Below, piece after piece: positions 1-8,040 of a stretch of DNA of 21,078 nucleotides. Each line of letters opens with the position of its first letter. Within the stretch, counting starts at the first letter, position 1. The notes beneath the pieces were generated by a model. The model saw only the letters and a list, made by a program, of their open reading frames with translations. It made no database searches and was not told the DNA's origin. Position numbers and translations under genes: made by a program. The stretch comes from Intoshia linei. Taxonomy: Eukaryota > Orthonectida > Rhopaluridae. The stretch lies in NCBI GenBank assembly GCA_001642005.1, contig LWCA01000713.1:1-21078 (forward strand), read 5' to 3'.

Positions 1-824
1 CCATAAGTCTTCGACATTGCTTGGTTGTCTAATTTTAATATTTTGTTTTAATATTCTAAGAGTTTAATCCTTCTTGAACTTAAATATTTCGTACTTTTTA
101 AAGACTTATGGCAAGGTGCATTATTCTGCTGAAAAAGAGATCTTCTCAAGAAAAAACTTGACGATGTGGTAGACAGAATTCTTATGTATTTGTTGGATTC
201 TACATTACAATTGCACTTTACAAGAATTCGTTTTCCATCATGTCGAATACCACCCCATACCATTATGGAAGGAGAATATTTTAATGTACTTGTAGTGTAT
301 TTGAAATCAAATCTTTTACCTTTAAGCCTTCTTACGTACGATTTTGTGGTGGATATTAGTTGGATTTTGCTTTCGTCGGTAAATATAACCTTGGCCCAAT
401 CCAAATCACTTCATTCCAAATGTAATCGACACCACAACAATCTTTTTTTGATATTACGCTTCGATAATAATGGTTTTTTAGCAGATATTCTTCCGAATAG
501 GTTGTTTTTGCGAAGATATCTTCTTACTGTTTCTGTGGATATGGTTACAAATGACCCCAATAAATCTCTTTTCACATTAGAAGCAGTTTTACTAGGAAAC
601 TTTTGAGACTCATTGCACAAAAGACGTTCATCTCTTATAGATAGTATAGGAAGACGGTTCGACCTTGGCTTATCTTCAACAGATTGTATACTATTGTATT
701 TTTTAATTATTTCGATAACAGAATGCCTTGAAATTTTAAGATCTCTAGCAATTTTGTGTTTGGAAATCCCTCCTTTGTGAAGCTCAACTATTTTCTTTCT
801 AATTGTTAATGATATCCTAGTCAT
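1..824 (-). pseudogene. Tc1-family (IS630/Tc1/mariner) transposase, broken, 3' end cut by window edge
   Basis: The reading frame starts with ATG at 824-822 and shows the Tc1 layout. An N-terminal paired-like helix-turn-helix (KIVELHKGGISKHKIARDL) is followed by a second DNA-binding helix region (TVRRYLRKNNLFGR), then the DDE domain with VIFTDES carrying the first catalytic Asp and VWGGI. An in-frame TGA at 413-411 falls after HLE, where the family normally has Trp, so it is probably a TGG-to-TGA nonsense change. The second catalytic Asp is Asn in QQNNAPCHKS (about 110-140). A stop at 50-48 and a frame change follow; the next frame gives NVEDLW at the window edge, matching the usual NPIENLW block with the third acidic residue. 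The copy is therefore non-autonomous and dead. Such enzymes cut and paste their own element at TA sites. No terminal inverted repeat could be paired, because the other end lies outside the window. Confidence 0.92.
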
Positions 825-1564
825 GATGTCTAATGTTTAAAATAAAATACAATTTATAATGAATAACATTAAAAAATCAGAATATGTACATTTAAAAAAA
901 AACCTTGTGATTTTCAATTGTTAAATTTTAAATTTTTCATAACATATAGCAAATAGTACATTTCAAAATGACTTCATGATGAATACTACAGAGAAAAAAC
1001 AAAATATGGGTGTCTCTAAGTAATGGAATAAAATTCACTGCTAACACTAAGAGTCTTTCACCATAGAGAAAAAAATTATAGAATATAAATAAAATGTCTG
1101 ATCTGATAATTTTTATTGAAATAATTAAATTACCCTGTGAAATATCACTTAACCCTGAGCCCTAAGTTGAATTTGAAAACTCGAATTCTCAGGGGGAAAA
1201 TAAAGAAGTTGGCAACCCTGATTAATCATCATAATGTATTCATTCTGATATACATTTAGGAAAATTTTAAGTAAAATATTAAGTTATGATCTACGATAAT
1301 ACATTTTTGTAGCCTTACTTTAATGGGTTCGTAAAAGTGATTTGAACCATAATAGATTTAATTTTTAATGCTAAAATTAGATATATCCGCCCTCGGCAGA
1401 GCTAGGTACTGTTTGTACAAAGTACAAACCAGCCAAGCTATATAAATATAATTTTGATAAATTTAAGACATGTGTGCAGCAGCACATTTCTAATATTTCC
1501 GTTAAATTTATTTAACGAATATGCCATTTTAACGTTTTACCATTTTCGTTAAATGAGATTTTGA
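825..1564. other. A+T-rich non-coding stretch beside the Tc1 relic
   Basis: No open frame with recognisable protein character is present. The 5' part must contain the transposon's outer flank, but no terminal repeat was found. The only distinct structure is a hairpin at 1400-1439. Confidence 0.6.
1400..1439. repeat. Imperfect hairpin with an 8-bp perfect core
   Basis: The core arms GTTTGTAC (1411-1418) and GTACAAAC (1422-1429) are perfect reverse complements around an AAA loop. Outside the core, CTG/CAG and AGCTAGG/CCAAGCT extend the stem to about 17 bp with small bulges. The hairpin lies in a patch that is more G+C-rich than its surroundings. Confidence 0.7.
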
Positions 1565-2218
1565 CTATCACTTTTGGTTTATTTGGAATAAATTTTAAGC
1601 CGAAAATTTTTGTTTGTCATTATAGATAAGTAGTTTTGGCTATACATTTAACTAGAGTGTCCATAAGTTTAATGTTAGATATAAATTATTGCTGTAATAT
1701 AAGTTTTATATTTAAAATATTTCAATTTTAAAATGATTTACAATGTATTTACAACCAATATCAACTATAGTTTAATTTATTTAAACTTTACATAATTCTA
1801 TGAATTATTACAATAAGTACTTATGAATACCATAGATAATTTTAGTAAATATTTTACTTGTAATTTTTTACTTTCTAATAAAGTGCAGTTTTATTAAATT
1901 TATATTCAAAATACACTTTATATTGTTTAATTTGGATCACTTCAAATTTATTAACTAGTAGAAATTAATTATTTTTTAATTATGTTTATAAAAATTATAA
2001 TTGTAATCATAAAATAAATATAATTATAAAATTTTAAAGAATTTTATTGATTTTTACAAAAATTTAGAAAAATGATAGTGAATTTAATTCACTCAATTAG
2101 GTAAAAAAATAATTTCGAATGATAAATACCAATAAAATTAACATTTAAATTTCATATTTAAATTGTTAATTCTTTTTAAATTATTGAAAATTTCAACTAA
2201 ATTATTAATTCAAACTAA

Positions 2219-2304
2219 ATTTTAGTTAGTGTGTTTTAGTTAGTGTGTATTAGTTAGTAGTAGTTAGTATTATTAGTAGTATTATAGTAGTATTAGTAGT
2301 TAGT
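2219..2304. repeat. Low-complexity TTAGTTAGTGTG / TAGTAGTAT tandem tract
   Basis: Two to three imperfect copies of a TTAGTTAGTGTG-type unit run into a tract of irregular TAGTA/TTAGTA repeats. The tract ends at the odd palindrome at 2304-2320. Microsatellite-like, with no coding potential. Confidence 0.7.
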
Positions 2305-2320
2305 ATGGACACTGTCCATA
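2304..2320. repeat. 17-bp odd palindrome, junction of two GTGTCCATA motifs
   Basis: TATGGACA and TGTCCATA are perfect reverse complements around one C. The same GTGTCCATAAG string occurs at about 1656-1667, so this may be the head-to-head junction of two short terminal repeats. Confidence 0.7.
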
Positions 2321-2506
2321 AGTACTTATTTGGTTAAAAATAAGTAAAAAATTATTATTTAAAATGAAACTTTCAATTCCAATTTTATTGTTATTTTTGT
2401 TTCTAAGACATTTCGAAAAGTACCTATTTTGTACTTTGTACATATAACATCTGGAGTCCAGATTCTGGACACACTAATTTAACACCAAATAAACTAAAAT
2501 TGATAG

Positions 2507-3054
2507 ACGTATTTTTTCTGGCCACTTTACAAAAAACGATATTTATTCTCATATCCATGGATTATTATTATAATTTATAATTAATTTATTGTAAAAAGTA
2601 TTTAAAAATTTTGTCAGAGTTTTGACTCAAAACTATATTTATTGTTTAATCCATGGATTATCCACTGGATACTAGTTTAAAATTCCATTGTAACATTTAC
2701 ATACCATTTACATAAAAATCACTAAAGGATCTTATTTTAAAATCAATTTTCCATTAAAACAAGTTTCACTGTATTATACATTTTACAAAAAGTAACTACA
2801 TGTTAAATGTAGCTCTACCGAAGATGGACTTGTTTAATTCTTTCTGGCACTCATCTTTTTTATATTCAAAATTATCTGATCCCACATATTTTTTTGAAAA
2901 TATATTATTTGGAAGCGCAACAACATTATTAATTTTATTTATGGCCAGATTTGGGTTTAACATTACTGATTAAGACTATTTACTTTTATTTATAAGTTTG
3001 CATGAAATAAAGTTGAAACGTCTAATAATATTCAATTTAAAGTATATTCTGTAG
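2507..3054. other. A+T-rich non-coding stretch
   Basis: The only item is a 49-codon ATG-to-TAA frame at 2824-2973 (+). It has a hydrophobic segment (ILFGSATTLLILFMARFG) and resembles no family I know. Open frames of this length are expected by chance in such A+T-rich DNA, and its splice phase does not join the next candidate exon. Confidence 0.5.
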
Positions 3055-3243
3055 AAATATGAAACGAAAAAAGTATCCATTGAAAATGATTTGGAATGCC
3101 AGCATATCAGAAAAGTAAAAGAAAATGAATTTAAAGAATTTCATGAAAAATTACTACTTGAAACAGAAGGAATGATAAGTGTACTAAATAAAGTGGGACC
3201 TACTGTTATTTGCGAAATTGCTAATGTAGCCTTAAATGAAAAG
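3055..3243 (+). CDS. Candidate internal exon (63 codons), family unknown
   Basis: A frame of exactly 63 codons is bounded by a plausible acceptor (TATTCTGTAG, ending 3054) and a GTAATA donor at 3244, the same donor type used by the two confirmed genes. The peptide is charged and probably helical, with many Lys and Glu in its first half (for example RKVKENEFKEFHEKLLLE) and a hydrophobic end (VGPTVICEIANVALNEK). This is unlike the Phe/Ile/Tyr-rich translations of surrounding junk DNA. No neighbouring exon in a compatible phase was found on either side, so it may be one exon of a gene with long introns, an exon fragment left by rearrangement, or chance. No function is assigned. Confidence 0.35.
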
Positions 3244-4665
3244 GTAATAGTAATTATTATTACAATTATAATTGTAAAATACAATGTATTGTCTTTAATA
3301 TTTATTATACCGCAATTTGGTTTTTGGGTAGTTATTAAAAATTTGAGAATAGTTTTTAAAAATAATTTACTATGAATCATAGTTTATGATTTATTATTAA
3401 ATTCTAAAGTGAACCTCGAATTCATTTAAATTTTTTTTTAATTTCTTTTAAAATGTTGAATTAGAATTTAGAATTGTTCATAAAAAATCACGTTTTTGAG
3501 GGATACTGAGATTTTTAAATTTTGGTTAGTCAGACAAAAACTCTACGAAGTAGCCATTCGTGATTTAGTAATTAACACTATCGTTATATAACGATAATAA
3601 TGTTTCGATAAATAGCCAACTCTAATTTTTACTAAGCCTTAAATAAGACATTTATGTTTATAGGGTATAGCTTTATAATCTTTATTTATATTATTTTATT
3701 TATTGTAAATCTTATGTATAGAAAAAGAAAATTGCTGCTATGGGACTACAAACCCTCACTATTACTAATCAAACCGTTAAGGATTGTTATCACGATTGAT
3801 GTATTTTCATACTTAATAAATTTTACATTTTATATATTGTAATACACTAATCTAACTGTTGTAAGTACTCTGTGCTTTGTATAAACAGTATAACTCTTCC
3901 GGTGTTCGACTTTTTTAATTTTTAACTCTTTGCCTCCAAAGTACTCAAAATTTTCGATAATATCAAAACTACTCAGCTCTGAGTAATGGGCGTGTTGAAA
4001 ATATGTTATATTATTTTATATTCATTATGTAGCTCAGTATTTTAAGTTTTATTGGTAGAATATATAAATATAATGCCAAAATTGTTACATTTGCATTTAA
4101 TGTAAATTAATTATATTTGTTTACGACAAATATCAGGAAAAATGAACCTAATTGCAAATGTACTTATGAATACTCCCCAACCTCTGTAAAAATTGGGAAA
4201 TAAATTAGGGAGGTGAGGATTTCGCAAGATAGAGAATTTAAAACGATAGAAACAGCATATAAAACCTTTAAATTTAAGGTTATATTGCAATAAAATGTAA
4301 ATTGTAAAATTTAATACAAATAAGTTATTTAAAAAATGGTTTTAAGATATGGTTTTTTATTTTAACATTTTAGTTATATTTTAAATTAATGGTGAGTGGT
4401 GAAGAAAATACTGTACAGGAAAATAAAATAAAATGCAGTTGCTACAATATATCAGTTGTAGTAGTGCAATGCAATCAGGATGAAATCGGTGATAATTTAA
4501 ATCGGTAACGACAACAAAATAAACACAATTAGACAATTTTAGTAACAAAAAATATAGTTACTATTACCAATAGAAATTTAGTTTTAGTTTAAAAGGAGTC
4601 TAGGAAATAACTTGGAAACTTAAATTTAGCGATAATAAATATTTTCACAAAATTCAACATTCATA
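3244..4665. other. Intergenic A+T-rich stretch upstream of the FUBP-like gene
   Basis: No supported gene. A 62-codon hydrophobic frame at 3654-3842 looks random. A perfect 18-bp palindrome lies at 3579-3596. The promoter and 5' UTR of the FUBP-like gene must lie in the right-hand part, but I see no element I can name with confidence. Confidence 0.6.
3579..3596. repeat. Perfect 18-bp palindrome
   Basis: TATCGTTAT is followed directly by its exact reverse complement ATAACGATA with no spacer. Of possible regulatory or cruciform interest only. Confidence 0.75.
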
Positions 4666-7639
4666 ATGACATCTTATGAAGAAGCCATAAAAAAAGCTAG
4701 ACAAGTATGTAACCGTATAAAAAGACGTTAATCTTTAAATTTTTAGATTGCTGCAAAAATACAAGGAGAAGGAGGTAAACTTTAATACGTACATGTTTTT
4801 ATTTACATTTTAGGTACAAACGGGAAGTAAATATATCAATTTTTCGAATTTTAATCCAATTTAGTGGAATGAGTGCATCTGAACTGGCTGCTGCCAAAGT
4901 GAAAAACTTGAATTATAAATTGGGTTCCAAATCCTCTACAGTTGGACCTGGTGTTGTAATAGATGACGAATACATACTGAACCCTAGAACCCATGAAAAA
5001 TGTATTTATATCTTTTATGTGGAGTACATGTATTGATATATATTTAGTAATCGATAACAATGGATCTGAACTTAATAGAATTACAACTGCTACCGGTTGC
5101 AAAATTCAATTTACTGGTCGTAAGTTTTTTGATATTAACATTTGTAATAAAATTTCAACTAAATAATCAAATAACTTTGAATTTCTAATTTTTAAATTAA
5201 ATTTTTAGTTGCCGCAGATCAAATGAGTAGAATTGCCAAATTGATCGGGACGTCTGAATCAATTACGTAAAATTACCTTATATTAAATTTCAACTAAGTT
5301 AGAACGACAAAATCAATTTTGGATTCTATCACAAATTCAATTGGAGCAGGTAAACCTGCTGATGGATACATTATTCCCTTGTCAAATGGTACAGGGATGG
5401 TAGAATTGACGATTCCTGGTAACAAATGCGGGTTAATCATTGGAAAATCTGGCGAAACCATTAAAATGCTTCAAGAACGTACTGGAGTAAAAATGCTACT
5501 TGTCCAAGCTGACAATTCGTATACCGATTCTTCCAAACCACTTAGAATTTCCGGTGAACTTGGAAAATTGCAAGTAATTCGTTAATCAATGTTTTTTAAT
5601 ATTGTGTTTAGTCCGCCAAAGATTTTGTTGTAGACTATCTAACCAAGATTGGAGCCCTTAGAGCTGATGTAAATTTATTTATATTAAATATAGCAATTAT
5701 ATAGAGCGGTCTTGCCGGAGATATGACTGAAATCAGTATTCCAGAAGATAAGGTAGGGTTAATTATAGGAAAAGGGGGTGAAACCATAAAACAGATTAAT
5801 GCTGAAAGTGGGGCACATGCCCAATTAGACCAAAATTCGACTAGCATGCTTCCGTACAAAATTTTAAGAATTACTGGATCAGTTCAATCCGTTGAAGCCG
5901 CTATTATTTCTATATGTGCCCGTACACAAATAGTAATTTACAAAATAATGTATTTTTTCGTGTGTTTTTTTTTGTGTTTAATATTTATTTAGCAACCTGT
6001 AGCATTTGGAAACAAAGTTTCGCAGGGCGCAGGATATGGATATGGATTTGACCAACCTCAAATGTATATTGTTAAATCATGATTTTGTTAATATGAGAAT
6101 TTATATATTGAGCAGGGTGTGTCATGTAGTTATTTTATAATTTTGTTTATACGAGTATTATTGTCATTATCATCAACTCAAATATTTATCAAGCAATAAA
6201 GAATTAATTATGTTTTACTTCTAGTCGCCACTGTCAAAAAAATCTCGATAGTTTGATGTTATCAACTAAAATCAAATAATCGTATTTTGAGAAGAGTCTT
6301 TTTTTAAATTTTAACTCACAAAATTGAAAAATAAATAAATATAATGTATTACTGTTTTCTAAATCACTCTACTTGAAGATCTTATGATTTAAAGTTGTAT
6401 GATGTATTAATTATTTCATATTTTTTCTTTAATAAAATATATGAATACTAAGGTGTTTTTTGACCGTGAAGGCGTCACTTATTCAGATTGAAATTTTTTG
6501 TGTGTGTTAACATGGTACAACTGTACCATCTGTACATTTTTTAAATTCTAGGGCAGTTTTCATTAAAAAAAGGGTCATTTGTGGTTTTGGCTCTGAACAT
6601 ATATTTTGATTTTAAAAAGACAGGACAATTGGACGTTTTAATCCGTAAGATATAAGTTTGGTATGTTGAAATTTATCTTACTAACACCCCTGGAAAAAAC
6701 TGTAATAGAAATGTGGACTATAAAATTATAAGACTGGTAGTTACGATTAAACTGAAATAAACGATAACACACAGACAAACAAAGCATATTATATGTGTAA
6801 GGATAGTTTATAACTTAAATAATTTTAAGCATGAATTACATTACTGTCAATGATTTAAAATTTGGAACCAATTCAGAACCCTTTCACCGACTAATCTAAT
6901 GTACACTGGTTAATTTTATAATACCCAATAACCTATATTACTAAGTACTCTGATTTATTTGTTAATAAATTGAAATTAACAACTTTATAACTAACGATGA
7001 TAATCACCCATGAATTCAATTATATTATGTTTTAATTGAAAATATATATTGAAATATGCATTATCGTAAGTGATTTTTACGTTTCGTTATTTGTACAATG
7101 CTTTTTAGGATGCCTATTGGGAGTCAACCTTGGCAAGCTCAAGCTTTTAATCAATTCATGTACCAACCACGTAATTTTTTATCGCATATGTTTGTAAACA
7201 ATTTTTGTAGAACAACAGGAACATCAGCAATGGGCACAAGCTTCAGCAGACCCGTATTACGGTAGAAAACCTCAAGTTCAACCTTATGCTGCTTCAATTA
7301 ATCAGCCCGGACAATTTATTGATCCAAACGCACAAATGCAACCACAAGTTCCAATGCAGCCGCAAGTAGCTGGATTGCCCCAACAGCCTGCAGTAACAAC
7401 TCCAGTTCAACCGTACAGCCAATTCACTCCACAGCAAAGTTTGATGTTATTTATATATATATATATAAATTATGTTAGCATACAACCCAACGACTGGTCA
7501 AATGGACTACTCTCAAGCATGGGTAGCTTACTATAGGGCACAAGGGATGCATGATAAGGCTGAAGAAGTTTTAAGTCAATCTCGCGCTTTACAGGCTCAA
7601 AACGCCGGAAATAATCAAGCCAACGAAGAAAAACAGTAA
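4666..7639 (+). CDS. FUBP: FUBP/KSRP/PSI-like KH-domain RNA/ssDNA-binding protein, 13 coding exons, 474 aa
   Basis: Coding exons: 4666-4704, 4747-4774, 4814-4826, 4865-5001, 5048-5119, 5209-5266, 5303-5573, 5612-5668, 5705-5932, 5993-6063, 7109-7170, 7211-7438, 7479-7639. All introns are GT-AG and the joined frame is open for 475 codons. An in-frame TAA at 4636-4638 supports this ATG. The N-terminus matches FUBPs (AIKKARQIAAKI). KH1 (about 60-125) is degenerate: the GxxG loop reads DNNG at 75-78. KH2 (about 148-225) has GLIIGKSGETIK, and the last KH (about 232-300) has GLIIGKGGETIK and most resembles FUBP KH4. Family members usually have four KH domains, so KH3 appears lost. A Gln/Pro-rich tail ends in the FUBP C-terminal motif (MDYSQAWVAYYRAQ, 430-443). 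FUBPs bind single-stranded DNA and U/AU-rich RNA and act in transcription, splicing and mRNA decay, mainly in the nucleus. The family call is firm; which paralogue (FUBP1/2/3 or PSI) is open. Confidence 0.93.
6195..6200 (+). terminator. Candidate intronic poly(A) signal AATAAA
   Basis: It lies 113 nt after the in-frame TGA reached by reading through exon 10. It is consistent with an early-ending transcript but is common by chance in A+T-rich DNA. Confidence 0.35.
6512..6529. repeat. 18-nt inverted repeat ATGGTACA-AC-TGTACCAT
   Basis: Perfect 8-bp arms around a 2-nt spacer, inside FUBP intron 10, in a locally more G+C-rich patch. Confidence 0.7.
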
Positions 7640-7781
7640 ATTACACGGTAAGGTATTTTTCTTTAACGGCAGGGATAATTTTAATTTTCCTAGATCATCT
7701 CACGATTTGTAATTACATTTTGAAATATTGTATTTACTTCAGTTTATAACTGAAATTTTATAGTTAGTTATATTAAAATTC

Positions 7782-7787
7782 AATAAA
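7782..7787 (+). terminator. Proximal poly(A) signal of the FUBP-like gene
   Basis: A canonical AATAAA lies 143 nt after the stop codon. A GT-AG pair at about 7650-7694 (GTAAGG ... CCTAG) in the 3' UTR could be a further small intron. Confidence 0.55.
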
Positions 7788-7998
7788 TATTATTCTTTTG
7801 GATATATTCTAGATTTTTGTTTGGATACAAGCAAAGAAGGTGGACTCTAGTTTCTGTTAATGGTTATGCTCATATTTTATACAAATTAGTATTTTTGTAT
7901 ATTTTTATTTCAAATTTTTACGTTCACTTTTTTATATTTTATTTTCTATATTTACTCATTTAGAAGTATTTAGTTATAAAATTGAAATTTTGTAATTT

Positions 7999-8011
7999 TT
8001 TATTTAATAAA
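7999..8011. terminator. Palindromic two-way poly(A) signal TTTATT-T-AATAAA
   Basis: The 13-mer is its own reverse complement around the central T. Read on the plus strand it gives AATAAA (8006-8011) for the FUBP-like gene. Read on the minus strand it gives AATAAA (8004-7999), 37 nt past the stop codon of the lactonase gene. Both convergent genes could end here with overlapping 3' UTRs. Confidence 0.65.
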
Positions 8012-8040
8012 GCATTGCTACAATGTAATATGTAGTCAAT

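Larger units (their letters stand above)
1565..2506. mobile_element. Anonymous inverted-repeat element (MITE-like), tentative
   Basis: The left arm 1565-1594 and the reverse complement of 2477-2506 match at 20 of the first 22 positions (shared CTATCA, TTTT, GTTTATTTGG) and less well after that. A second, shorter motif GTGTCCA follows inward in both arms, at about 1657 on the left and 2466-2472 on the right, so the left arm looks interrupted by roughly 60 bp. The interior is extremely A+T-rich and has no usable reading frame. No target-site duplication could be identified, so the boundaries are approximate. It could be a nonautonomous DNA transposon or a chance inverted repeat. Confidence 0.5.
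6064..7108 (+). other. Long intron 10 of the FUBP-like gene, with possible alternative 3' end
   Basis: At 1045 nt this intron is far longer than the gene's other eleven (36-89 nt). If it is not spliced, exon 10 reads on for six codons to TGA at 6080-6082. A canonical AATAAA follows at 6195-6200, so a 330-aa isoform without the Gln/Pro tail and YY motif is possible. The intron also holds an 18-nt palindrome at 6512-6529. No transposase-like frame was seen in it. Confidence 0.6.

Noticed and set aside
166-606. 146-codon plus-strand frame
   Set aside because: Antisense shadow of the Tc1 transposase relic; its translation has no domain character.
3141-3380. 79-codon minus-strand frame
   Set aside because: Antisense to the candidate exon at 3055-3243; low-complexity Ile/Thr content.
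3654-3842. 62-codon hydrophobic plus-strand frame
   Set aside because: Phe/Ile/Leu/Tyr-rich, as expected for random A+T-rich DNA; no splice or poly(A) context.
4851-5102. 83-codon minus-strand frame
   Set aside because: Antisense to exons 4 and 5 of the FUBP-like gene.
5635-5859. 74-codon minus-strand frame
   Set aside because: Antisense to the third KH domain of the FUBP-like gene.
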